From JAJTHJ01 sp046316025 (GTDB lineage: Bacteria; Pseudomonadota; Gammaproteobacteria; Burkholderiales; Burkholderiaceae_F): a stretch of 64,000 nt of DNA. Below are positions 23,757 to 33,023 of the stretch, piece after piece. Under the pieces are notes generated by a model, which saw only the letters and a list, made by a program, of their open reading frames with translations, searched no databases and was not told where the DNA came from. The DNA is taken from assembly GCA_046316025.1 (NCBI GenBank), contig JBKCXU010000068.1, positions 16,868 to 80,867 of the forward strand, read 5' to 3'. Positions within the stretch are counted from its first letter, which is position 1, and every line of letters begins with the position of its first letter. The translations under genes and the position numbers were made by a program.

Positions 23757-24680
23757 TCAGTCCACGTACAGCGGGTAAGCCACGAACGACGCGGGCTTGA
23801 CCTCCGCCGCGGCAAAGCCGATTCGAAACTCCAGTTCGCCACCGGCCTCGATGCCGCGTCCGGCGTCGCCATACAGTTCCTGCGGCAACCACACTTTGCG
23901 CGCGACGACGCGGCCGTCGGCGGCGGCCAGCGTGAGTTCGATCGCCGGCGCGGCGACGGTGGACTCGGCGCGGTTGCGCAAGGTGCCGCTGAACTCGAAG
24001 GCATCGGTTCCCGGCAGTGCTTCGAGGTCGCTGCCGAGCAACGTCAGCAGCTCGGGTCGGCGCGGCCATTGCACCGTGCAGTGGGCATAACGGCAAAGTT
24101 CCTCCAGCGCCGGCCGCAGCGCCGGCCAGCGGCCGACCAGTTCCGCGCGCAGCAGCAACGCCGATTGCACAACGAGCAGCGCGGCCAGCAGCAAAGAGAC
24201 GACCGCCCAGCCGGCGACCGCAAGCGGGCGCGATTTGCGCGGGCGCAGGAATGCCGGTTCGATCTCGGTGCGCTCCAGCTCGGACGGCGCGCTCGCGCGC
24301 GGCAGCCCCTCCGCAGGCGGCGCCTCAGAGCTTGGGGGCGAGTCTGCTGCGCGCTCCGACCCGGCGCCTGCGCCGCTCGCCTTACTGCTCCGTACGGGTA
24401 CGCTGCCCGCCGCGGCCTCGGAGCGCGCGTGCCGACTTGCTCGCACGCGGTTGGGCGCCGACGGCGGGGCCGCCTCTGCCGGCGCGGTGGCGGGTGCCGG
24501 CGGAGCCGCGCCTGGGGGCGGTGGCCACACTGCCGCCTCCTCCAGAGCGTTCAGATGCGCCAAGGCGTCGAACACTTGCCGGCATTCGCCACAGCGCACC
24601 AGCCCGCCCTTGAGCTTCAACTGGTCTGAAACGACGCGGAAGCTCGTGCCGCACTGGGGGCAGCGGGCGGCCAGTGCCAT
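23757..24680 (-). CDS. Zinc-ribbon DUF3426 membrane protein
   Basis: 307 residues. An N-terminal MJ0042-type zinc ribbon (CPQCGTSFRVV then VRCGECRQVFD) is followed by a long Ala/Pro-rich, probably disordered linker (about 50-150). One transmembrane helix lies near residue 160-180 (VAGWAVVSLLLAALLVVQSA), then a periplasmic DUF3426 beta domain ending FVAYPLYVD. Function is unknown. The gene is a stable neighbour of prmA in betaproteobacteria. Its ATG at 24680 overlaps the prmA stop by one base; a GTG at 24683 is also possible. It converges on tRNA-Pro. Confidence 0.85.
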   Translation of the reverse strand: MALAARCPQCGTSFRVVSDQLKLKGGLVRCGECRQVFDALAHLNALEEAAVWPPPPGAAPPAPATAPAEAAPPSAPNRVRASRHARSEAAAGSVPVRSSKASGAGAGSERAADSPPSSEAPPAEGLPRASAPSELERTEIEPAFLRPRKSRPLAVAGWAVVSLLLAALLVVQSALLLRAELVGRWPALRPALEELCRYAHCTVQWPRRPELLTLLGSDLEALPGTDAFEFSGTLRNRAESTVAAPAIELTLAAADGRVVARKVWLPQELYGDAGRGIEAGGELEFRIGFAAAEVKPASFVAYPLYVD

Positions 24681-25579
24681 CACGCCCTCCGGCCGGCGAG
24701 GCAGACCCAGCCGTCTTCGACCTCGGCGACTGCGAGGGGCAGCCGCGGGTCGTGGGCGGCATAAGCGGCGATCAGTTCGTCGGCCTGCCGTTCGAGGATG
24801 CCCGACAGCACCAGCGCGCCGCCGGGGACGACCCGCGCCAGCAACGTCGGCGCCAGCAGCTTGAGCGGACTGGCGAGGATGTTGGCGAGCACGACATCGC
24901 TACGCTGCCGCCGCCCGAGCGCGTCCGGCAAGACGAACGACACCGGGACGCCATTGAGTAGCGCGTTCGCCTGCGCGACCGGCAGGGCTTGTGGGTCGAT
25001 GTCGCAGCCGACCACGGTCGCCGCGCCCAGCTTGGCAGCGGCGATGGCGAGGATGCCCGAGCCGCAGCCATAGTCGAGCACCGCGCCGCGCGGCCGCTCG
25101 CGCGCCAGCCAGCGCAGGCACAGTCGTGTGGTCGGATGCGTGCCGGTGCCGAACGCCGCACCGGGGTCGAGGCGGATGCAGATCGCGTTGGGTTCGGGCG
25201 GCGTGTGCCAGGTGGGCACGACCCACAGCCCATCGGCAACACGACTCGGCTGGAACTGCGCCTGGGTGAGGCGAACCCAGTCGGCGTCCTGCACGGACCG
25301 TGTTTCGACGGTGCCAAGCACTGCACCGTCCACTTCGGCAGTGACCCTGGCGAGCAACTGTTCGCGGTCGGTTGTCGCATCGACCAGCACCGCGAGCCGG
25401 TTGCGGCGCCACGCCGCGCGCTGCGGCAGCAGGCCGGGCTCGCCGTACAGCGGCTGCTCGGTCTCGGTTTCGGCCTCCGCGTCTTCCACGCTGACGGCCA
25501 GCGCGCCCGCGGCGAGCAGCGCATCGCCCAGCGCTTCGGCGTGCTCGGCAGCGACGCTAAAGGCGAGCTCGTAGAGCAT
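24680..25579 (-). CDS. prmA: Ribosomal protein L11 methyltransferase
   Basis: SAM-dependent methyltransferase of 299 residues that trimethylates L11. The start at 25579 gives MLYELAFSVAAEHAEALGDA, the typical N-terminal substrate-recognition domain. The SAM-binding motif is VLDYGCGSGILAIAAAKLGA near residue 165. The catalytic-site loop LANILASPLKLLAP follows. It lies 14 bp downstream of accC, in the common accB-accC-prmA order. Confidence 0.94.
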   Translation of the reverse strand: MLYELAFSVAAEHAEALGDALLAAGALAVSVEDAEAETETEQPLYGEPGLLPQRAAWRRNRLAVLVDATTDREQLLARVTAEVDGAVLGTVETRSVQDADWVRLTQAQFQPSRVADGLWVVPTWHTPPEPNAICIRLDPGAAFGTGTHPTTRLCLRWLARERPRGAVLDYGCGSGILAIAAAKLGAATVVGCDIDPQALPVAQANALLNGVPVSFVLPDALGRRQRSDVVLANILASPLKLLAPTLLARVVPGGALVLSGILERQADELIAAYAAHDPRLPLAVAEVEDGWVCLAGRRA

Positions 25580-25593
25580 CGCGGTGGTCCGGG

Positions 25594-26940
25594 TTACGGG
25601 CGGCTCGCCAGCCGCTCTTCCAGATAATGGATGCTGGTGCCGCCCTGAATGAACTTCTGGTCGAGCATCAGGTCGCGGTGCAGCGGGATGTTGGTGGCGA
25701 TGCCCTCGACCACCATCTCGGACAGGGCAATCCGCATCCGGGCGATGGCCTGCTCGCGGCTGTCGCCGTAGCAGATCACCTTGCCGATCATCGAGTCGTA
25801 GTTGGACGGCACCATGTACCCGCTGTACACGTGCGAGTCCACCCGCACGCCGGGGCCGCCCGGCGGATGCCAGCCAGTGATGCGGCCGGGGCTGGGCGTG
25901 AACTTGTAGGGGTCTTCGGCGTTGATGCGGCACTCGATCGCGTGCCCCTTCAACGCAATGTCGCGCTGGCGCAGCGCGAGTCTTTCGCCGGCGGCGATGC
26001 GGATCTGCAATTGCACGAGGTCGAGGCCGGTCACCCACTCGGTCACCGGATGTTCGACCTGCAAGCGGGTGTTCATCTCGATGAAGAAGAACTGGTCGCG
26101 CTCGTACAGGAACTCGAAGGTGCCGGCGCCGCGGTAGCCGATCTTGCGGCAGGCCTCGGCGCAACGGTCGCCAATCCGCTCGATGATCTTGCGGGCGATG
26201 CCGGGGGCTGGCGCCTCTTCGATGATCTTCTGGTGGCGCCGCTGCATCGAGCAGTCGCGCTCGCCCAGCCAGAGCGCGTTGCGGTGCTGGTCGGCCAGGA
26301 CCTGGATTTCGATGTGGCGCGGGTTCTCCAGAAACTTCTCCAGGTAGACGGCCGGGTTGCCAAAGGCGGTCTGCGCCTCCTGCCGCGTCATGTTGACCGC
26401 GTTGACCAGCGCCGCCTCGGTGTGCACCACGCGCATGCCGCGCCCGCCGCCACCACCGGCGGCCTTGACGATCACCGGGTAGCCGATGGCGCGCGCCAGC
26501 CGCACCACCTCGCGCGGGTCCTCGGGCAGCGCGCCGTCGGAGCCGGGCACGGTGGGCACACCCGCAGCCTTCATCGCCTGCTTGGCCGAGACCTTGTCGC
26601 CCATCAACCGGATCGACTCCGGCCGCGGGCCGATGAAGACGAAGCCGCTTTTCTCGACCCGCTCGGCGAAGTCGGCGTTCTCCGACAGGAAGCCGTAGCC
26701 AGGGTGGATCGCCTCGGCATCGGTCACCTCGGCCGCGCTGATGATGGCGGGGATGTTCAGGTACGAGTCGCGCGACGGCGGCGGGCCGATGCAGACCGAC
26801 TCGTCGGCGAGCTTGACGTACTTGGCCTCGGCGTCGGCGGTCGAATGCACGGCCACCGTGCGGATGCCCAGCTCGCGGCAGGCGCGCTGGATGCGCAGCG
26901 CGATTTCGCCGCGGTTGGCGATCAGGATTTTGCCGAACAT
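25594..26940 (-). CDS. accC: Acetyl-CoA carboxylase, biotin carboxylase subunit
   Basis: 448-residue ATP-grasp enzyme that carboxylates biotin on AccB, the first half-reaction of malonyl-CoA synthesis. The start at 26940 gives MFGKILIANRGEIALRIQRA. Motifs: the ATP-binding glycine loop KAAGGGGGRGMRVV, the HIEIQVLADQHRNALWLGER region, and EMNTRLQVEHPVTEWVTGLD with catalytic Glu/Arg. The ATG shares one base with the accB stop (TGATG). Translation is therefore coupled, consistent with the fixed subunit stoichiometry. Confidence 0.97.
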   Translation of the reverse strand: MFGKILIANRGEIALRIQRACRELGIRTVAVHSTADAEAKYVKLADESVCIGPPPSRDSYLNIPAIISAAEVTDAEAIHPGYGFLSENADFAERVEKSGFVFIGPRPESIRLMGDKVSAKQAMKAAGVPTVPGSDGALPEDPREVVRLARAIGYPVIVKAAGGGGGRGMRVVHTEAALVNAVNMTRQEAQTAFGNPAVYLEKFLENPRHIEIQVLADQHRNALWLGERDCSMQRRHQKIIEEAPAPGIARKIIERIGDRCAEACRKIGYRGAGTFEFLYERDQFFFIEMNTRLQVEHPVTEWVTGLDLVQLQIRIAAGERLALRQRDIALKGHAIECRINAEDPYKFTPSPGRITGWHPPGGPGVRVDSHVYSGYMVPSNYDSMIGKVICYGDSREQAIARMRIALSEMVVEGIATNIPLHRDLMLDQKFIQGGTSIHYLEERLASRP

Positions 26941-27401
26941 CAGCCGATGACGAACAGCGGCTGGCCGTATTCGACCGCCTGCCCGTTTTCCACCAACACC
27001 TGCTTGACCTCGCCGGCGACCTCGGCCTCGATCTCGTTGAGCAGCTTCATCGCCTCGATGATGCACAGCGTGTCGCCGACCTTCACGGTCGAGCCGACAT
27101 CGACGAACGGATCGGCGCCGGGGCTGGGCGAGCGATAGAACGTGCCGACCATCGGCGATTTGACGACATTGCCGGCCGGCGGCTCGGGCGCGGAAGCCGG
27201 CGCGGCGGCGGTCGCCGCCGTGGCGGGCGCGGCGACCGGTGCGGCGACCAGCGGCGCCACCATCGGTGTCACCGGCGCTACGGGCGCCTGGCTCGGGTGC
27301 TTGACGATCCGCACCTTGTCTTCGCCCTCGGTGACTTCGATCTCGGCGATGCCGGACTCAGCCACGAGGTCGATCAGGGTTTTGAGCTTGCGTAAATCCA
27401 T
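26940..27401 (-). CDS. accB: Acetyl-CoA carboxylase biotin carboxyl carrier protein
   Basis: 153-residue carrier. An N-terminal dimerisation segment (MDLRKLKTLIDLVAESGIAE) is followed by an Ala/Pro linker (about 50-80) and a C-terminal biotinyl domain with the biotinylation Lys in EAMKLLNEIEAEVAG. The start at 27401 is preceded by a GAGGAGTCG ribosome-binding sequence. It follows aroQ by 19 bp, in the aroQ-accB-accC arrangement seen in many proteobacteria. Confidence 0.97.
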   Translation of the reverse strand: MDLRKLKTLIDLVAESGIAEIEVTEGEDKVRIVKHPSQAPVAPVTPMVAPLVAAPVAAPATAATAAAPASAPEPPAGNVVKSPMVGTFYRSPSPGADPFVDVGSTVKVGDTLCIIEAMKLLNEIEAEVAGEVKQVLVENGQAVEYGQPLFVIG

Positions 27402-27420
27402 GGAACGACTCCTCGCCGGA

Positions 27421-27855
27421 CTACGCGCCGAGCGCGTAGTCGAGCGCGTAGCGGTAGCCCGCCGGCCCCAGGCCGACGATGCTGCCGACCGCCAGTTCGG
27501 CCAGCAGCGAGCGGTGACGGAATTCCTCGCGCTTGTGCACGTTGGAAAGATGAACCTCGACAAACGGCAGCGCCACGGCAGCCAGCGCATCGCGCAGCGC
27601 CACACTGGTATGCGTGTAGGCGCCGGCGTTGATCACGATGAATCCGGTCCCGTCTGTGCGCGCCGCGTGAATACGGTCGACCAGCGCGCCTTCATGGTTG
27701 GACTGGAAAGCAGAGAGAGTAGCCCCGGCTTTTGTGGCGATATCCGTCAATTCGCGCTCAATGTCGGTCAACGTTCGCGAACCGTAAATGCCGGGCTCGC
27801 GAGTGCCAAGCAGATTCAGGTTCGGTCCGTTGATCAACAGGATGCGACTTGCCAT
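27421..27855 (-). CDS. aroQ: 3-dehydroquinate dehydratase, type II
   Basis: 144-residue dodecameric dehydratase of the shikimate pathway. The diagnostic motifs are all present: NGPNLNLLGTREPGIYG with the catalytic Tyr at its end, FQSNHEGALVDRIHAA, INAGAYTHTSVALRDAL and EVHLSNVHKREEFRH. It is the first gene of the leftward aroQ-accBC-prmA-DUF3426 run. The aroE shikimate dehydrogenase is also in this window (35.9 kb). Confidence 0.96.
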   Translation of the reverse strand: MASRILLINGPNLNLLGTREPGIYGSRTLTDIERELTDIATKAGATLSAFQSNHEGALVDRIHAARTDGTGFIVINAGAYTHTSVALRDALAAVALPFVEVHLSNVHKREEFRHRSLLAELAVGSIVGLGPAGYRYALDYALGA

Positions 27856-27971
27856 CGGTTGGGACTATTTTTCGGCAATCGCTGCGCGGCAAGATCGCCG
27901 CACAAAGACGCAGTAAGAAGCAAAAACGGCGCGATTGTAAACCGGTCGTCGAAACAAGTCTAGCCTGTACG

Positions 27972-28502
27972 TCAGGCCGCTTGATCCAGCCAGCGCTGCA
28001 ACTCTTCGGCGCGTATACGGCCGAGTTTGCGCTGAACCACCTGTCCGTCGCGGCCAATCACCGCGGTGTAGGGCATCGCCGCGACTTGGTTGCCGAGCGA
28101 GCGAGCCAGCTCCTGGCCGCCGAAGCCGGCAACCAGCAGCGGGAAGCGGATGCCGTGCTGGTCGCGAAAAGCCCGAATCTTGTTGGGGTTGTCGATGCCG
28201 ATACCGAGCACCTCGACGCCGCGGCTGGCGTAGGCGTCGCGTACCTTTTGCAGGTCGGGCATCTCTTCCACGCAGGGCGGGCACCAGGTCGCCCAGAAGT
28301 TGACCACCAGCAGCTTGCCCTGCCACTGCGACAGCGGCTGCGGCTGGCCGTCGGGGTCGGGCAGGGTTTGCGCGAAAAGTTCGGCCACCGCTTGCTCGGC
28401 CGGTGCGCTCGGGCGCAGCCGCCACAGCGCGGCGCCGGCGCCCGCCAGCGCGGCCAGCGCACCGGCGCCCCAGAACAAGGCGATCCGTCGGCCCGGCGTC
28501 AT
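27972..28502 (-). CDS. TlpA-family thiol:disulfide oxidoreductase
   Basis: 176-residue membrane-anchored periplasmic thioredoxin. The N-terminal helix IALFWGAGALAALAGAGAAL acts as an anchor or signal. The active site is VNFWATWCPPCVEEMPDL near residue 70. The cis-Pro loop is AAMPYTAVIGRDG. The family reduces periplasmic disulfides, for example in cytochrome c maturation; the specific partner is unknown. The ATG overlaps the stop of the upstream gene by 4 nt. The 115 bp between it and aroQ hold no gene. Confidence 0.9.
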   Translation of the reverse strand: MTPGRRIALFWGAGALAALAGAGAALWRLRPSAPAEQAVAELFAQTLPDPDGQPQPLSQWQGKLLVVNFWATWCPPCVEEMPDLQKVRDAYASRGVEVLGIGIDNPNKIRAFRDQHGIRFPLLVAGFGGQELARSLGNQVAAMPYTAVIGRDGQVVQRKLGRIRAEELQRWLDQAA

Positions 28503-29143
28503 GTGGGTAGCTCGGGGTGACGTTCGCGCAGCAGGCGCTCGACCTGCGCAATGCCGGCGCGGCCACTGGCTTCGACCGGGTGCAGGTCCGGGTGCTCGGA
28601 GCGGAAGCGCGGCGCCACGCGGATCGCGTCGCGCGTGTGCACGTCCAGCACCACGCCGACCGGGTCGCGGCCGCGTGGCCGGTCGAGCAGGTGGATCGTT
28701 TCCTCCGGCGCCCCGGCGCTGTCCGCGCCGCCGTCTTCGACCTCGAAGTCGATCCCTGCGTCGAGCAGCAGCAACTCCACGTCCTTGGCCGAGTCGGCAA
28801 AGAGATGCAGATGCAGATCGGCGTGCTCGCCGGCCGTGCCGTTCAACACCGCGCCGACCAGATGCGGCTCGAACTGCGCCAGCCGCCGCATCCAGCGCAG
28901 CGCCCGCGCGCGCAACTCGCCCAAGCGCTGTTGGTGGTCGGGCACAAAGGCGACCAGATACCGGCGCAGTTCGGCCTCGACCTGCGCGTTGTCGGGCAGC
29001 GCCGCGCGCGCGCCACCGGCCAACTGTTCCCAGGCCTTGCGCTTGGCGGTGGCGTAGTCCGCGCCCTCTTCGGCGATCAGGCGCGCGGCGGTGGCGGCGA
29101 CCTCGGTCTTCAGGTCGTCGCGCGTCGATGCGATGGCATTCAT
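28499..29143 (-). CDS. Conserved hypothetical protein, nucleotidyltransferase-like
   Basis: 214-residue cytoplasmic protein I do not firmly recognise. Residues 1-45 look helical (DDLKTEVAATAARLIAEEGA). The centre, LVGAVLNGTAGEHADLHLHL followed by FADSAKDVELLLLD, resembles the helix-strand plan of minimal nucleotidyltransferase folds (G-S/T ... D-x-D), with DLHLHLF in the place of the usual DxD. The last 70 residues are rich in charged residues. It lies immediately upstream of the TlpA-like gene (4-nt overlap) and divergent from mpl. The assignment is tentative. Confidence 0.6.
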   Translation of the reverse strand: MNAIASTRDDLKTEVAATAARLIAEEGADYATAKRKAWEQLAGGARAALPDNAQVEAELRRYLVAFVPDHQQRLGELRARALRWMRRLAQFEPHLVGAVLNGTAGEHADLHLHLFADSAKDVELLLLDAGIDFEVEDGGADSAGAPEETIHLLDRPRGRDPVGVVLDVHTRDAIRVAPRFRSEHPDLHPVEASGRAGIAQVERLLRERHPELPT

Positions 29144-29214
29144 GCCGAGCAGTCTAATGGTGCGGCGCAGATAGAATCGCGCCCCTTCGCCTCGCGGCGC
29201 GGCAGGACTTACCC

Positions 29215-30599
<1,385 letters not shown>

Positions 30600-30600
<1 letters not shown>

Positions 30601-31184
30601 TGCTGCTGTATCTGCACGGCTTTCGCTCGTCGCCGCAGTCGCGCAAGGCGCAACAGATCGCCGCGCGGATGGCGGCACTCGGCCGGTCGGATGAGTACGT
30701 CTGCCCGCAACTGCCGGCCTCGCCGCGCGCCGCGGCGCAGTTGCTGGAAGAAATTGCCGCGCGTGTGCCGGTGGCGGAGCTGGCGGTAATCGGCTCCTCG
30801 CTCGGCGGCTACTACGCGACCTGGCTCGCGGAAGCCACCGGCTGCCGCGCCGCGCTGCTCAATCCGGCGATCACGCCCTACGTCGACCTGCGCGCCTACC
30901 TGGGTGAGCAAAGCGTGTACTTTTCGGATCAAAGCATCGACATGCGGCCGGAGTATCTGGACCAACTGCTGGCGCTGGACACCCCGCGCATCACCCGGCC
31001 CGAGCGTTTCTTTCTGCTCGCCGCCACCGGCGACGAACTGATCGACTACCGCACGATGGTCGCCAAGTACGCCGGCGGCCGGCAGCATGTGATCGAAGGG
31101 TCGGACCACCAGATCGCCGACTTTGCGCAATACATGGACGAGGTGCTGGGGTTTTGCGGCATCGACACGGAGAGGGAGCAATGA
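30600..31184 (+). CDS. YqiA/YcfP-family alpha/beta-hydrolase (esterase)
   Basis: 194-residue alpha/beta-hydrolase of the UPF0227/YqiA type. It begins MLLYLHGFRSSPQSRKAQQI. The nucleophile elbow is VIGSSLGGYYATWLAE (Ser), the acid is within AATGDELIDY, and the base is in GSDHQIADF. Family members are cytosolic esterases acting on short acyl or palmitoyl-CoA substrates in vitro; the physiological substrate is unclear. The ATG at 30600 overlaps the mpl TGA (TGATG). Its own stop overlaps the next start by 4 nt. Confidence 0.85.
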
Positions 31185-31933
31185 GACTGAAAGGCAAGGT
31201 CGGCATCGTCACCGGCGGTGCGCAGGGCATCGGCTTCGCGACCGCGCAGAAGTTCCTGGACGAAGGCGCCATCGTCGCCATCGCCGATGTGAAGCGCGAG
31301 TCGGTGGACGCCGCGGTGCGCGAGTTGCAGGCGTCGGATGCCGGCCGCACCGGGCACGTCGAGGGCTTTGTCGTGGACGTGACCAAGCGGCCGCAGATCG
31401 ACGCGATGGTCGGCGCGCTCAAGCTCAAGTACGGGCACATCGACGTGCTCGTCAACAACGCCGGCATCACCGCGGACGCGCGGATGCAGAAGATGACCGA
31501 AGAGCAGTTCGACAAGGTGATCGCGGTCAACCTGAAAGGTGTCTTCAACTGCGCGCAGGCGGTGGTGGACACGATGGTGCTGCAAGGCGGCGGCGTGATC
31601 CTCAATGCCAGCAGCGTGGTGGGGCTGTACGGCAACTTCGGCCAGACCAACTACGCGGCGAGCAAGTTCGGCGTGATCGGCTTCGTGCGCACCTGGGCGC
31701 GCGAACTGGGGCCGAAGGGCATCCGCTGCAATGCCGTGTGCCCGGGCTTCATCGCCACGCCGATTTTGAACAGCATCCCGGACAAGGTGATGGCGCAGAT
31801 GGCCGAGCGCGTGCCGATGCGCCGCCTGGGCCGGCCGGAGGAGATCGCCAACGTTTACGCCTTCCTCGCGTCCGACGAGGCAAGCTACGTCAACGGCGCG
31901 GTGCTCGAAGTGACGGGTGGGTTGATCGTCTGA
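31181..31933 (+). CDS. SDR-family oxidoreductase, FabG-like
   Basis: 250-residue classical short-chain dehydrogenase/reductase. The NAD(P)-binding motif is TGGAQGIGFATAQK, with NNAGITADARM next. The catalytic Ser-Tyr-Lys set is in NASSVVGLYGNFGQTNYAAS followed by KFG. The C-terminus EVTGGLIV is typical of 3-oxoacyl-ACP reductases, but the dedicated fabG is normally in the fab cluster, so this may be an acetoacetyl-CoA reductase or another beta-ketoacyl reductase. GAGAGGGAG precedes the ATG, which overlaps the upstream stop by 4 nt. Confidence 0.88.
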   Translation: MRLKGKVGIVTGGAQGIGFATAQKFLDEGAIVAIADVKRESVDAAVRELQASDAGRTGHVEGFVVDVTKRPQIDAMVGALKLKYGHIDVLVNNAGITADARMQKMTEEQFDKVIAVNLKGVFNCAQAVVDTMVLQGGGVILNASSVVGLYGNFGQTNYAASKFGVIGFVRTWARELGPKGIRCNAVCPGFIATPILNSIPDKVMAQMAERVPMRRLGRPEEIANVYAFLASDEASYVNGAVLEVTGGLIV

Positions 31934-32421
31934 TGGCCGAAGCCGCCAAACCGCTGCCCGCCTCCGCCCAGCGCGTGCAGGACGCGCTCGCCGCTTTGGG
32001 CCTTTCCTCGCGCGTGGTGCTGCTCGATGTCTCTGCTCGCACCTCGCAGATGGCGGCCGATGCGCTCGGCGTGCAAGTGGGGCAGATCGCCAAGTCGCTG
32101 GTGTTCCGCGCTGCCCAAAGCGGCCGCGCGGTGCTGGCGATCGCCGCCGGCGACCGGCGCGTGGACGAAGCGAAGATCGCCGCCGACCTGGGCGAGCCCA
32201 TCGAGCGCGCCACGCCCGAGTTCGTCCGCGCGCACTCGGGCTTCGCCATCGGCGGGGTGGCGCCGGTGGCGCATCCTGCGGACATGGTGACCTACGTCGA
32301 TGCGTCGCTGCGGCGCTTTGAAGTCGTGTGGGCCGCGGGCGGCACGCCACACTGCGTGTTCCCGATTGCGCCCGCCGATCTGGCGCGCGTGGCCGGCGGC
32401 ACCGAGATGGAAACGGCCTGA
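31933..32421 (+). CDS. YbaK/ProX-family aminoacyl-tRNA deacylase
   Basis: 162-residue free-standing editing domain. The conserved Lys lies in QIAKSLVFRA; the GxxP loop appears as GGVAPVAHP. C-terminal FPIAPADLARVAGG fits the YbaK/ProXp group. It probably hydrolyses a mischarged aminoacyl-tRNA; specificity (Cys-tRNA-Pro, Ala-tRNA-Pro or other) cannot be read from this sequence. ProS in this window has its own homologous insertion domain, so this protein would act in trans. One-base overlap with the upstream SDR gene (TGATG). Confidence 0.88.
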   Translation: MAEAAKPLPASAQRVQDALAALGLSSRVVLLDVSARTSQMAADALGVQVGQIAKSLVFRAAQSGRAVLAIAAGDRRVDEAKIAADLGEPIERATPEFVRAHSGFAIGGVAPVAHPADMVTYVDASLRRFEVVWAAGGTPHCVFPIAPADLARVAGGTEMETA

Positions 32422-32423
32422 GC

Positions 32424-33020
32424 ATGGACGCCAGCTTCCTCTCCGGTGTGGTGTTGCTGCTGCTGGTGGCCGACCCGCTCGGCAACATCCCTATCTTTGC
32501 CTCGGCGCTGCGCGAGGTCGCGCCCGAGCGCCGCCGCCGCATCATCCTGCGCGAATGCCTGATCGCCACCGGCATCCTGTCGGCGTTCGTTTTCGTCGGC
32601 CAGCCCTTCATGCGGTTGCTGGGTCTGTCCGAAGTCAGCTTGCAGATCGGCGGCGCAGTGGTGCTGATGCTGGTGGCGATCCGGATGGTGTTTCCCACGC
32701 CCGAGGGGGTCTACGGGCGTGCGCCGGGTGGCGAGCCTTTCATCGTGCCGCTGGCGGTGCCGGCGCTGGCCGGTCCGTCGGCGCTGGCCACCGTGCTGCT
32801 GCTGGTCGCGCGCGATCCGTCGCACACCGCGCAGTGGCTGGGCGCGATCGTCATCGTGATGGTCGTCAGCGCCGTCGTGCTGGCGCTGGCGGACAAGATC
32901 CTGGCGCGGCTGGGCGACAGCCTGAGCACGGCGATGGAGCGCCTGATGGGCCTGATCCTGGCTGCGATTGCGGTCGAGATGATGCTGCGCGGGATCAAGA
33001 CCTTCATCGGCGGTCTGTAG
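32424..33020 (+). CDS. MarC-family integral membrane protein
   Basis: 198-residue protein with about six transmembrane helices. It starts MDASFLSGVVLLLLVADPLG and has the MarC motif DPLGNIPIF and VPLAVPALAGPSALATV. The family is named after the mar locus, but MarC is not a drug pump by current knowledge; the role of MarC/UPF0056 is unknown. It is three bases downstream of the YbaK gene stop and three bases upstream of the next GTG start, so it is embedded in the same operon. Confidence 0.87.
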   Translation: MDASFLSGVVLLLLVADPLGNIPIFASALREVAPERRRRIILRECLIATGILSAFVFVGQPFMRLLGLSEVSLQIGGAVVLMLVAIRMVFPTPEGVYGRAPGGEPFIVPLAVPALAGPSALATVLLLVARDPSHTAQWLGAIVIVMVVSAVVLALADKILARLGDSLSTAMERLMGLILAAIAVEMMLRGIKTFIGGL

Positions 33021-33023
33021 TCC

